Shown piece after piece: positions 24,281 to 32,862 of a stretch of 64,000 nucleotides of DNA (the stretch's first letter is position 1; each line of letters begins with the position of its first letter). The notes beneath the pieces are model-generated. The model made no database searches and was not told the origin of the DNA. It saw only the letters and a program-made list of their open reading frames with translations. The DNA comes from Azospirillum thiophilum (GTDB lineage: Bacteria; Pseudomonadota; Alphaproteobacteria; Azospirillales; Azospirillaceae). A program made the translations under genes and the position numbers. The stretch lies in NCBI RefSeq assembly GCF_001305595.1, contig NZ_CP012402.1, positions 641,001-705,000 on the forward strand, read 5' to 3'.

Positions 24281-27200
24281 ATGACCAACAGCCCTGAACC
24301 GACCGCCACCACCGCCGTCCCCGCAACCGCCTCCCGCAACGCGGCCCGCATCATGGACGGCAACGAGGCAGCAGCGTCGGTGGCCTACCGCGCCAGCGAC
24401 GTCATCGCGATCTATCCCATCACGCCGTCCTCGCCGATGGGCGAGTTCGCCGACGAATGGGCGGCGGCGCGCCGTCCCAACCTGTGGGGCAGCGTCCCCG
24501 ACGTGGTGGAGATGCAGTCGGAGGGCGGGGCGGCCGGCGCCGTCCATGGCGCGTTGCAGGCAGGCGCGCTGGCGACGACCTTCACCGCGTCGCAGGGCCT
24601 GCTGCTGATGATCCCCAACATGTACAAGATCGCCGGAGAGCTGACGCCCTTCTGCATGCATGTGGCGGCCCGCACCCTGGCGACGCATGCGCTGTCGATC
24701 TTCGGCGACCATTCCGACGTGATGGCCTGCCGCCAGACCGGCTTCGCCATGCTGGCCTCGGCCAATGTCCAGGAGGCGCACGACCTGGCGCTGGTCGCCC
24801 ACGCCGCGACCCTGAAGGCGCGGGTGCCCTTCCTGCATTTCTTCGACGGCTTCCGCACCTCGCACGAGTTCAACTGCGTCCATACCCTGGCCGACGAGGA
24901 TGTGCGCGCCCTGATCGACGATGCGTGCGTCGACGCCCACCGGCGGCGCGGCCTGTCGCCCGACCATCCGGTGATCCGCGGCACGGCGCAGAATCCCGAC
25001 GTCTTCTTCCAGGCCCGCGAGGCCGCCAACCCCTATTACGACGCCTGCCCGGCCATCGTGCAGGACATGATGGACGCGCTCGCCGCCCGCACCGGCCGCG
25101 CCTACCGCCTGTTCGACTACACCGGCCATCCCCAGGCCGAGCGGGTGGTGGTGGTGATGGGCTCGGGCGCCGAGACCTGTGCCGGAGCCGTCGAGCGGCT
25201 GGTGGCCGATGGCGAGCGGGTCGGCTGCCTGACGGTGCGGCTGTTCCGCCCCTTCGCCATCGCCGATTTCGTTTCCGCCCTGCCGGCCGGCGTCCGGCGC
25301 ATCGCCGTGCTCGACCGCACCAAGGAGCCGGGGGCCGTCGCCGACCCGCTCCATCTCGACGTCGTGGCGGCCTTGGCCGAAGCCCGCGCCGCCGACCCGG
25401 CAGCCATCGATCCCATGGTCATCGGCGGCCGCTACGGCCTGTCGTCGAAGGAATTCACCCCGGCCATGGCCAAGGCGGTGTTCGACGAGCTGAAGCGCGA
25501 GCGCCCGAAGCGCCGCTTCACCGTCGGCATCACCGACGACGTCACCCACCGTTCGATCCCCTGGGATGCGGCGTGGGGCGTCGAGGAGCCGGGCGTCTCG
25601 CGCGCCGTCTTCTTCGGGCTGGGGGCCGACGGCACGGTCGGGGCCAACAAGAACTCGATCAAGATCATCCAGGGCCGCACCGGGGGCCACGCCCAGGCCT
25701 ATTTCGTCTATGACAGCCGCAAGTCAGGCTCGACCACCGTCTCCCACCTGCGCTTCGCCACGGATCCGATCCGCGCGCCCTACCTGATCGGGCAGGCCCA
25801 GTTCGTCGCCTGCCACCATCTGCCGCTGATGGAGCGGGTGGAGGTGGTGGAGATGGCCGCCCCCGGCGCCACCGTGCTGCTGAACGCCCCCGGCACGCCG
25901 CAGCAGGTGTGGGATTCCCTGCCGGCCGAGGTGCAGCGCATCTGCATCGAACGCAGGCTTTCGCTGCACGCCATCGATGCCGGCGCGGTCGCGCGCGAGG
26001 TCGGGCTCGGCCGCCGCGTCAACACCATCATGCAGACCTGCTTCTTCGCCCTGTCCGACGTGATGCCGGTGGCCGACGCCATCGCCGACATCAAGTCGGC
26101 CATCGCCAAGACCTACGCCCGCCGCGGCGAGCAGGTGATCGGCCGCAACATCGCCGCCGTCGATCAGGCGCTGGCCCATCTGCACCGGGTTCCGGTGCCC
26201 GACCGCGTCACCGCCGACCATATGCGCGCCGCGCCGGTGCCGGAGACCGCGCCCGATTTCGTCAAGCGCGTCACCGGCATGATGATCGCCGGCCATGGCG
26301 ACCTGCTGCCGGTCTCGGCCTTCCCGGTCGACGGCACCTGGCCGACCGGCACCTCCAAATATGAGCGCCGCAGCATCGCGGCGGAGGCGCCGGGCTGGAA
26401 CGCCGACCTCTGCATCGAGTGCAACAAGTGCGTGCTGGTCTGCCCGCATGCCGCCATCCGCGCCACAGTGGTGCCGGAATCGGCGCTGGCCGGCGCCCCG
26501 GCCGGTTTCGAGACCATCCCCTACAAGGGCCGCGAGTTCCCCGGCGGCCGCTACCGCCTGCAGGCCTCGCCGGCCGACTGCACCGGCTGCACCCTGTGCG
26601 TCGCCGCCTGTCCGGCCCATGACAAGGGCGGTTCCGGCCGCCGGGCGCTGGAGATGCGGCCCATCGATGCGCTGGCCGGCCAGCAGGAAGCGTTCGACTT
26701 CTTCCGTACCCTGCCGGCCATCCCGCGCGAGGCGGTTCCCACCACCGTCAGGCACACCCAGCTGCTGGAGCCGCTGTTCGAGTTCTCCGGCGCCTGCGCC
26801 GGCTGCGGCGAGACGCCCTATATCAAGATGCTGACCCAGCTGTTCGGCGACCGCATGGTGATGGCGAACGCGACCGGCTGCTCGTCGATCTTCGGCGGCA
26901 ACCTGCCGACCACGCCCTACACCACCGACGCCACCGGCCACGGCCCGGCCTGGGCGAATTCCCTGTTCGAGGACAATGCCGAGTTTGGCCTCGGCCTGCG
27001 CGTCGCCATCGACCAGATGTCGGAGCAGGCGCGCGACCTCCTGGCCCAGCTGTCGGGCCGGCTCGAACCCGGTCTGGTGACGGAGCTTCTCCAGGCCGAC
27101 CAGTCCGGCTCCGCCGGCATCGTCGCCCAGCGCAGCCGCGTCGCCGCGCTGATCGGGCAGCTCGCCGCGCTGCCCGATCCCCTGGCCCGCCGGCTGGAGC

Positions 27201-27871
27201 AGCTGTCCGACTATCTGGTCCGCAAGAGCGTCTGGATCGTCGGCGGCGACGGCTGGGCCTACGACATCGGCTATGGCGGTCTCGACCATGCGCTGGCGTC
27301 GGGCCGCGACGTCAACATCCTGGTGATGGACACCGAGGTCTATTCCAACACCGGCGGCCAGCAGTCCAAGGCGACGCCGATCGGCGCCTCGGCCAAGTTC
27401 GCCACCGCCGGCCGGTCGGCGGCCAAGAAGGATCTTGGGCTGATGGCGATGGCCTACGACCATGTCTATGTCGCCCGCACCGCCTTCGGCGCCCGTGACA
27501 GCCACACGCTGAACGCGCTGATGGAGGCGGAGAGCTACCACGGCCCGTCGCTGGTGCTCGGCTACAGCCACTGCGTCGCCCACGGCTACGAGCTGTCGCA
27601 CGGCCTGGAGCATCAGAAGATGGCGGTGGAGAGCGGCCACTGGTCGCTCTACCGCCGCGACCCGCGCCGCCTTGCCGATGGCGGGACCGCGCTGCAGCTG
27701 GACAGCGGCGCCCCGTCCGCCGGTCTGGCCGCCTTCATGGCCGGCGAGGCGCGTTTCAGCGCGGTCGAGCGCGGCAACCCCGGCCGCTACCAGGCCCTGC
27801 TCGGCGAGGCGGAAGCGGAGATCCGCCGCAAGCGCCACCTGTTCGAGCATATGGCGGGTTTCAAGGAGTAG
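24281..27871 (+). CDS. nifJ: Pyruvate:ferredoxin (flavodoxin) oxidoreductase
   Basis: 1,196 residues, the usual length of the single-chain homodimeric enzyme, which makes acetyl-CoA, CO2 and reduced ferredoxin or flavodoxin from pyruvate. The N-terminal pyrimidine-binding domain has IYPITPSSPMGE (about residue 45). A ferredoxin-like domain carries CIECNKCVLVC and CTGCTLCVAAC (about residues 710-780). The proximal cluster motif is CAGCGETPY, the TPP-binding part GGDGWAYDIGYGGLDHAL, and the late cluster cysteine is in GYSHCVAHG. All cluster cysteines appear present. The ATG at 24281 follows GAGGAC at a suitable distance. Such an enzyme supplies low-potential electrons for nitrogenase or fermentation. 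Its promoter region carries the AT-rich site and the FNR-like box. Confidence 0.96.
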   Translation: MTNSPEPTATTAVPATASRNAARIMDGNEAAASVAYRASDVIAIYPITPSSPMGEFADEWAAARRPNLWGSVPDVVEMQSEGGAAGAVHGALQAGALATTFTASQGLLLMIPNMYKIAGELTPFCMHVAARTLATHALSIFGDHSDVMACRQTGFAMLASANVQEAHDLALVAHAATLKARVPFLHFFDGFRTSHEFNCVHTLADEDVRALIDDACVDAHRRRGLSPDHPVIRGTAQNPDVFFQAREAANPYYDACPAIVQDMMDALAARTGRAYRLFDYTGHPQAERVVVVMGSGAETCAGAVERLVADGERVGCLTVRLFRPFAIADFVSALPAGVRRIAVLDRTKEPGAVADPLHLDVVAALAEARAADPAAIDPMVIGGRYGLSSKEFTPAMAKAVFDELKRERPKRRFTVGITDDVTHRSIPWDAAWGVEEPGVSRAVFFGLGADGTVGANKNSIKIIQGRTGGHAQAYFVYDSRKSGSTTVSHLRFATDPIRAPYLIGQAQFVACHHLPLMERVEVVEMAAPGATVLLNAPGTPQQVWDSLPAEVQRICIERRLSLHAIDAGAVAREVGLGRRVNTIMQTCFFALSDVMPVADAIADIKSAIAKTYARRGEQVIGRNIAAVDQALAHLHRVPVPDRVTADHMRAAPVPETAPDFVKRVTGMMIAGHGDLLPVSAFPVDGTWPTGTSKYERRSIAAEAPGWNADLCIECNKCVLVCPHAAIRATVVPESALAGAPAGFETIPYKGREFPGGRYRLQASPADCTGCTLCVAACPAHDKGGSGRRALEMRPIDALAGQQEAFDFFRTLPAIPREAVPTTVRHTQLLEPLFEFSGACAGCGETPYIKMLTQLFGDRMVMANATGCSSIFGGNLPTTPYTTDATGHGPAWANSLFEDNAEFGLGLRVAIDQMSEQARDLLAQLSGRLEPGLVTELLQADQSGSAGIVAQRSRVAALIGQLAALPDPLARRLEQLSDYLVRKSVWIVGGDGWAYDIGYGGLDHALASGRDVNILVMDTEVYSNTGGQQSKATPIGASAKFATAGRSAAKKDLGLMAMAYDHVYVARTAFGARDSHTLNALMEAESYHGPSLVLGYSHCVAHGYELSHGLEHQKMAVESGHWSLYRRDPRRLADGGTALQLDSGAPSAGLAAFMAGEARFSAVERGNPGRYQALLGEAEAEIRRKRHLFEHMAGFKE

Positions 27872-27887
27872 GAGAGGGTCAGCCCCC

Positions 27888-27990
27888 CACCTAACCTCCC
27901 CCGCTGGGCGGGGGAGGGACTGCCGCCGCTTTCCCGCATCAGCACCCAATCCCCTCCCCCGCCCAGCGGGGGAGGGTTAGGGAGGGGGGC
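27888..27990. repeat. Dispersed palindromic (REP-like) intergenic element
   Basis: Two arms, CCCCCGCTGGGCGGGGGA on the left and its complement on the right (about 27895-27916 and 27952-27975), flank a short spacer, with the related words CTAACC and GGTTAG outside. The right part shares GGGGGAGGGTTAGGGAGG with the element at 36361-36500, and the spacer word GGACTGCCGCCGCTTT recurs there in inverted orientation. It lies just after nifJ and may also act as a terminator. Confidence 0.7.
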
Positions 27991-28069
27991 GCACCGCGAC
28001 ACCCCCCCAATCCACCCACCCTCCATCCCCCAAGCCCGAATGCCGCACCCGTTTCCCCTTGCACCCCAC

Positions 28070-28090
28070 ATTAATATATTAGTATATTGA
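28070..28090. promoter_or_regulatory. Double AT-rich operator-like site upstream of uxaB
   Basis: Two overlapping copies, TTAATATATTA and TAGTATATTGA, sit 70-90 bases before the uxaB ATG, within the expected promoter. They resemble the sites at exuT and nifJ. Confidence 0.55.
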
Positions 28091-28159
28091 ACCCATCGCC
28101 CGCGCCCTGTCCTGCGGCGCCGGCCCCGGATTTCCAGCTCCCGTTAAGGATGCCCAGTC

Positions 28160-29677
28160 ATGCGTTCCCTGACCCGTGACCAGCTTGCCGGCGGCGCGTT
28201 CGACGTCGCGCACACCGGCGGTGCGCCGATTCCGCCCGTGACCATCCTCCAGGTCGGCGACGGCAATTTCCTGCGCGGCTTCGTCGACTGGATGGTCGAT
28301 GTCGCCAACGGCCAGGGTCTGACCAACGCCGGCGTCGCCATCGCCCAGCCGCTCGACCAGGGCATCTCCGGCCTGCTGAAGGCGCAGGACAACCTCTACA
28401 CCGTGCTGCTGCGTGGCATCGGGAACGGGCGGGAGGTCGAATCCCGCCGCGTCGTCTCCTGCGTCGCCGACGCGCTGAACCCCTATGCCGACTGGGCGCG
28501 AATGGTCGAGCTGGCCTCGTCCCCGGCGCTGCGATTCTTCATCTCCAACACCACCGAGGCCGGCATCGCCGACCGCGAGGAGCCCTACACCCCCGGCACC
28601 TGCCAGGACAGCTTCCCGGCCAAGGTCGCGGCGCTGCTGCACGCCCGCTACACGGCGCTGGGCGGCACCGCCGACAGCGGCCTCGTCTTCCTGCCCTGCG
28701 AGCTGATCGAGGCCAACGGCAGCAACCTCAAGCGCATCGTTCTGGCCCATGCCAAACGCTGGGGCCTGGAGGCCGGCTTCGCCGACTGGATCGAGACGCA
28801 CAATCATTTCCTGAACACGCTGGTCGACCGCATCGTCCCCGGCTATCCCCGCGACGAGGCCGCGGCGCTGACCGCCAAGTGGGGCTACGAGGACAAGCTG
28901 GCGGTCGCCGCCGAGCCGTTCCATGTCTGGGTGATCGAGGGTCCGGCCCATCTGGCCGACGAGCTGCCGCTGCACAAGGCCGGCCTCGACGTGGTGTGGA
29001 CCGACGACCTCCAGCCCTACCGCACCCGCAAGGTGCGCATCCTGAACGGTGCCCACACCGCCAGCGCGCTGGCCGCCTATTGCGCCGGGCTCGACACCGT
29101 CAAGTCGATGATGGACGACCCCGCCGTCTCGGCCTACCTGAACAAGGTGATGTTCGAGGAGATCGTCCCCTACGTGCCGCTGCCCGAGGCGGAGCGCCAG
29201 GATTATGCCCGCACCATCATGGAGCGCTTCGGCAATCCCTATATCCGGCACGAGCTGATCTCGATCACCCTCAACTCGGTGTCGAAATGGCAGGTGCGCG
29301 TCCTGCCCAGCCTGAAGGATGCGGTCGTCCGCAACGGCCGGGCCCCGGCCGGCCTGTCCTTCTCGCTGGCGGCGCTGCTGCGCTTCTACCGCGGCACTCT
29401 TGCCGACGGCGCCTATACCGGGACGCGCGAGGCCGGTTCCTACCCGATCAGCGACAATGCCGAGGTGATCGCTGCGATGAGCGCCGCCTGGGCGGCGCAT
29501 GCCGGCGACGCCAAGGCCCTGGTCGCGGCGGTGCTGTCCGACACCCGCCTGTGGAAGGAGGATCTGACCGCCATCCCCGGCCTTGCCGCCCGCGTCGCCG
29601 ACAGCCTCGCCGCCATCGAGGCCAAGGGCATGAAGGCGGCCATGGCCGATCTGGTGGCCGATCTGGTGGCCGGCTGA
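28160..29677 (+). CDS. uxaB: Tagaturonate reductase (altronate oxidoreductase)
   Basis: 505 residues, in the long-chain mannitol dehydrogenase superfamily. It follows Escherichia coli UxaB closely as I remember it: ILQVGDGNFLRGFVDW near residue 28 (nucleotide-binding loop), ISNTTEAGI, LPCELIEANG, LVDRIVPGYPRDE, YRTRKVRILNGAHTA (conserved Lys and His of the active site) and VPGL-like AIPGLAARVADSL near the end. The enzyme reduces D-tagaturonate to D-altronate with NADH, the second step of galacturonate breakdown in the cytoplasm. TAAGGA lies nine bases before the ATG. Isomerase (uxaC) and dehydratase (uxaA) genes are not in this window. A LacI regulator gene follows. Confidence 0.9.
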   Translation: MRSLTRDQLAGGAFDVAHTGGAPIPPVTILQVGDGNFLRGFVDWMVDVANGQGLTNAGVAIAQPLDQGISGLLKAQDNLYTVLLRGIGNGREVESRRVVSCVADALNPYADWARMVELASSPALRFFISNTTEAGIADREEPYTPGTCQDSFPAKVAALLHARYTALGGTADSGLVFLPCELIEANGSNLKRIVLAHAKRWGLEAGFADWIETHNHFLNTLVDRIVPGYPRDEAAALTAKWGYEDKLAVAAEPFHVWVIEGPAHLADELPLHKAGLDVVWTDDLQPYRTRKVRILNGAHTASALAAYCAGLDTVKSMMDDPAVSAYLNKVMFEEIVPYVPLPEAERQDYARTIMERFGNPYIRHELISITLNSVSKWQVRVLPSLKDAVVRNGRAPAGLSFSLAALLRFYRGTLADGAYTGTREAGSYPISDNAEVIAAMSAAWAAHAGDAKALVAAVLSDTRLWKEDLTAIPGLAARVADSLAAIEAKGMKAAMADLVADLVAG

Positions 29678-29742
29678 TCCGGCTTTGCGTTTATCATGAC
29701 CCCGGAGGCGGGGCGTGCCCGCATGGACACGCCCCGCAAGGC

Positions 29743-30060
29743 ATGGCAGAAATGACCCCCAACCTGTCCAGGCGCATCGCCGAACTGGAACTCGACGCCG
29801 CGGTGCTGCGCCACCGCTTTCTCCATATCCCGCTGGCGATGCAGGAGGATTGCGGTCTCTGGAAGAGCCACAAGGCGATCGGCCGCGAGGCGCTCAGCCT
29901 GTTCCGCGCCGTCCGGCAGGAGACCGGCGCTGATGGCGAATGCGACGCCGCCGAATGCGACTGGGCGCTGGGCCGGATCGAGGCCGCCTATCAGCTGGTC
30001 CACGAGGCGATCCATTCCCTGTCCGCCCTGACACTCGCCGACCCGCCGACCCGCCATTGA
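29743..30060 (+). CDS. Small hypothetical protein between uxaB and the lacI-type gene
   Basis: 105 residues, from ATG at 29743 (a second ATG follows three codons later). It is predicted largely helical (RRIAELELDAAVLRHRF, then ALGRIEAAYQLVHEAI), with no signal peptide or membrane span. Codon use is like its neighbours. It lies between uxaB and the LacI gene in the same orientation, 65 bases past uxaB. I do not recognise a family. The ribosome binding site is weak, which lowers confidence. Confidence 0.5.
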   Translation: MAEMTPNLSRRIAELELDAAVLRHRFLHIPLAMQEDCGLWKSHKAIGREALSLFRAVRQETGADGECDAAECDWALGRIEAAYQLVHEAIHSLSALTLADPPTRH

Positions 30061-30120
30061 CGGGGAGGGGGCCGGGATGTAGCCGTTCCCGCCCAACGCC
30101 GCAGAAGGAGAAGCGACGCG

Positions 30121-31185
30121 ATGCAGACGATCGATCAGAGGAAGCGGACGCGCCGCGGCACCCAGCGGGTGACGATGACCGACGTCGCCACCGCCGCCGA
30201 CGTGTCGCCCAGCACCGTGTCGCTCTATCTGCGCCGTCCGGAATCCGTGTCGCACCATCTCACCGAACGCATTGCCCGCGTCATCGACGAGATGGGCTAT
30301 GTGCCCAATCTGGTGGCCGGCAGCCTCGCCGCGGCGCGCAGCCGCACCGTCGGCGTCATCCTGCCCTCGATCCTCAATTCCTTCTTCGCCGAGACCTACA
30401 ACACCCTCCAGGGCATGTTCCAGGCCGCCCATTACCAGACCCTGCTGGGCGTCAGCGAATTCAGCCCGGAGGAGGAGGAGAGCCTGATCCGCGCCTTCCT
30501 CGCCTGGTCGCCGGCGGCGATGGTGGTGACCGGATTCCACCACACCGACCGGACCCGTGCCATGCTGGCCTCCTGCGGCGTGCCGGTGGTGGAGATGTGG
30601 GACATGCCGTCCCATCCCGGCGAGGCGGTCGGCATCAGCGTCGGCTTCTCGCATTTCGAGGTCGGCCGCATGCAGACCAGCCACCTCTACGACCAGGGCA
30701 GCCGCAAGGTCGCCTATATCGGCGCCGCCGCCCACCAGGATCTGCGGGTGCGCAGCCGCACCGACGGCTATGAGGCGGAGGTGATGCGGCGCGGCCTGCA
30801 CGATCCCATCGACTTCACCGTTCCGGACGCCGCCACCACCGAGGTCGGCCGCTGGCTGATCGACGAGATCCTGACCCGCCACCCCGACATCGACGGGGTG
30901 GTCTGCTCCAACGACGCGCTGGCGCTGGGCGTGCTGTTCGAGGTGACGCGCCGCGACCTGCGGGTGCCGGAGGATCTGGCGGTGGTGGGATTCGGCGATC
31001 TGCCCTTCAGCAGTTCCTGTCCGCCGCCACTGACCACCGTCCGCCCGCCCCAGCGGGAAATCGGCCGCCTCAGCGCCAGCCGGATCCTGGCGACCCTGGA
31101 CGGCGCCCGCACCGCGCCGCAGCACCACAATCTCGATTGCGAACTGGTGGTCCGCGCCAGCACCCGGCGGGTGAAAGCTGATTAG
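30121..31185 (+). CDS. LacI-family transcriptional regulator
   Basis: 354 residues. The N-terminal helix-turn-helix reads VTMTDVATAADVSPSTVS (about residues 17-34), followed by the hinge region PNLVAGSLAAARSRTVGV and a periplasmic-binding-like sensor domain with VVCSNDALALGVLFEV and VVGFGDLPFSSSCPPPLTTV, as in gluconate-type GntR/IdnR members. AAGGAG lies just upstream of the ATG. Proteins of this type repress sugar and sugar-acid genes until an inducer binds. Being downstream of uxaB, it may control that gene and the other hexuronate genes; whether it binds the AT-rich sites is untested, since many LacI operators carry a central CG that these lack. Confidence 0.88.
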   Translation: MQTIDQRKRTRRGTQRVTMTDVATAADVSPSTVSLYLRRPESVSHHLTERIARVIDEMGYVPNLVAGSLAAARSRTVGVILPSILNSFFAETYNTLQGMFQAAHYQTLLGVSEFSPEEEESLIRAFLAWSPAAMVVTGFHHTDRTRAMLASCGVPVVEMWDMPSHPGEAVGISVGFSHFEVGRMQTSHLYDQGSRKVAYIGAAAHQDLRVRSRTDGYEAEVMRRGLHDPIDFTVPDAATTEVGRWLIDEILTRHPDIDGVVCSNDALALGVLFEVTRRDLRVPEDLAVVGFGDLPFSSSCPPPLTTVRPPQREIGRLSASRILATLDGARTAPQHHNLDCELVVRASTRRVKAD

Positions 31186-31212
31186 GCGCCGGCACCATCC
31201 CTCCCGGCGCGG

Positions 31213-31242
31213 TTGACGGCAATTTATTATCATTAGGATAAT
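31213..31242 (+). promoter_or_regulatory. Sigma70-like promoter with overlapping dyad
   Basis: TTGACG and GATAAT are 18 bases apart, about 40 bases before the ATG of the flavin oxidase gene. The perfect dyad ATTATC-N5-GATAAT (31226-31242) overlaps the -10 element, as an operator would. Confidence 0.55.
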
Positions 31243-31283
31243 TAATTTTCATAAACACAACCGTTGACAGGGTGGGCCGGCTC

Positions 31284-32810
31284 ATGGCGCTCGGATTGCA
31301 ATCGTCCCGCCGCAATTTTCTCGTCGGGATGGGCCGGTTCGCCGCGGCGGCGGAAGTGGTCCGGCTGTTGCCGGGCTCGGCAATCGCCGCCGAGGCTGCC
31401 GGGACGGGCGGGGCGCTCTGTCCGCCGCCGTCGGCCTGGTCCGATCTGGCCAGGGGGGTGAGCGGCGGCGTGCTGCGGCCGGAGGATCCCTTCTTCGCCG
31501 ATGTCTGCCGGCCCAACAACCTGCGCTATGGCGCGACCCTGCCGGCCGGCATCGCCCGCTGCGTCACCGCAAGCGACGTGCAGAGCTGCGTCCGCTGGGT
31601 GAAGGATCAGGCGATGCCCTTCGCGGTGCGGTCGGGCGGCCACAATTACGCCGGCTTCTCCACCACGCCCGGCCTGCTGATCGACATGTCGAAGATGGCG
31701 GGGGCCGAGCCGGTCGCCGGCAAGGACGGGTTGGTCCGGGTGCTGGGCGGCACGATCAATTCGCTGGTCTACAAGCAGATGGAACGGCTCGGCCGCACCA
31801 TCACCCACGGGCGCTGCGACACGGTGGGGGCGGCCGGCTTCCTGCTCGGCGGCGGCATCGGCTTCAACATGCGCAAGTTCGGCATGGCCTCCGACCTGCT
31901 GCGCGCGACCGAGCTGGTGACCGCCGACGGCAGCCTTGTCGATGCCGACGCCGACCGGGACAGCGCGCTCTACTGGGCCTGCCGCGGCGGCGGCGGCGGC
32001 AATTTCGGCATCAACACCTCCTTCACGCTGGAGACCCGCCCGGCGGAGCCGGTGACCGTCTTCAACCTGACCTGGACCACGGATCTGCCCCGCGTTCTGA
32101 AGCTGCTGCTGACCGAGCTGGCGGCGGCGCCCGACGAGTTCGGCAGCAAGATCAGCGTCACCATCCCGAGCTGGCAGGAGCGCTGCGACAAGGTTCCGCT
32201 GTCCCTCTCCGTGCTCGGCCAGCTCCACACGTCGAAGGCGACGCTGAAGGACATCTTCGCTTCCACCTGGGAGCTGGCGGACCAGAGGGTGGTGAAGGAG
32301 AACGTGCCCTATTGGCAGGGCCAGGATTTCCTGACCGAGACGACCTTCCCCTATTATTACCAGGAGAAGTCGAGCTATATGACGGCGGCGCGGATCACCG
32401 ACGAGGCGATCGCCGCGATGTTCGACTGGGCGGCGCGGATGCCCGCCACCTCGATGCCGGTGTCCTTCAAGTTCTTCCAGGTCGGCGGCGCCATCGACCG
32501 CATGGAGCCCACCGCGACCGCCTATGTCCATCGCGGCTACGACTGGCTGTTCACCATCGAGGCCAACTGGTGGCGCCCCACCGATTCCGTGCTGCTGATC
32601 GAGCGGGCGCTGGAGTGGCAGCAGCGCTTCTACGACGACGTCAACCGCCGCACCGGGGCGGCCGGCGCCTTCCAGAACTTCCCCGACCCGTCGCTGGCCG
32701 ACTGGCAGCGTGCCTATTACGGCGAGAATCTCGCCCGGCTGGCCCAGGTCAAGGCGGCGGTCGACCCGGCGATGCTCTTCACCTTCGCCCAGGCGATCCG
32801 CCCGGCCTGA
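31284..32810 (+). CDS. Tat-exported FAD-linked oxidase, berberine-bridge-enzyme type
   Basis: 508 residues from the ATG at 31284; a GTG at 31272 is possible. The N-terminus has a twin-arginine signal (SSRRNFLVGMGRFAAAAEVV), so a folded, cofactor-loaded protein should reach the periplasm. The FAD-binding domain carries RSGGHNYAG (the histidine that links to FAD) and GRCDTVGAAGFLLGGGIG (the cysteine for a second link), so bicovalent flavin is likely. The C-terminal YYGENLARLAQVKAAVDP matches the berberine-bridge motif. Relatives oxidise sugars, oligosaccharides or alkaloids with oxygen; the substrate here is unknown, but a sugar fits the neighbourhood. Convergent with the next gene, with a shared hairpin between. 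Confidence 0.88.
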   Translation: MALGLQSSRRNFLVGMGRFAAAAEVVRLLPGSAIAAEAAGTGGALCPPPSAWSDLARGVSGGVLRPEDPFFADVCRPNNLRYGATLPAGIARCVTASDVQSCVRWVKDQAMPFAVRSGGHNYAGFSTTPGLLIDMSKMAGAEPVAGKDGLVRVLGGTINSLVYKQMERLGRTITHGRCDTVGAAGFLLGGGIGFNMRKFGMASDLLRATELVTADGSLVDADADRDSALYWACRGGGGGNFGINTSFTLETRPAEPVTVFNLTWTTDLPRVLKLLLTELAAAPDEFGSKISVTIPSWQERCDKVPLSLSVLGQLHTSKATLKDIFASTWELADQRVVKENVPYWQGQDFLTETTFPYYYQEKSSYMTAARITDEAIAAMFDWAARMPATSMPVSFKFFQVGGAIDRMEPTATAYVHRGYDWLFTIEANWWRPTDSVLLIERALEWQQRFYDDVNRRTGAAGAFQNFPDPSLADWQRAYYGENLARLAQVKAAVDPAMLFTFAQAIRPA

Positions 32811-32823
32811 GGTCCGGGAGAAG

Positions 32824-32849
32824 GGCGGGCGGGGCGAACCCCACCCGCC
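32824..32849. terminator. Hairpin between convergent genes
   Basis: GGCGGG-C-GGGG pairs with CCCC-A-CCCGCC around the loop CGAA, with one mismatch. There is no T run on either side, so it is a weak or bidirectional terminator. Confidence 0.55.
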
Positions 32850-32862
32850 GTTACGCCCGTCC

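Noticed and set aside
24032..27949. Long minus-strand frames opposite nifJ
   Set aside because: nifJ is unambiguous by its cluster and TPP motifs; the opposite frames are low-complexity.
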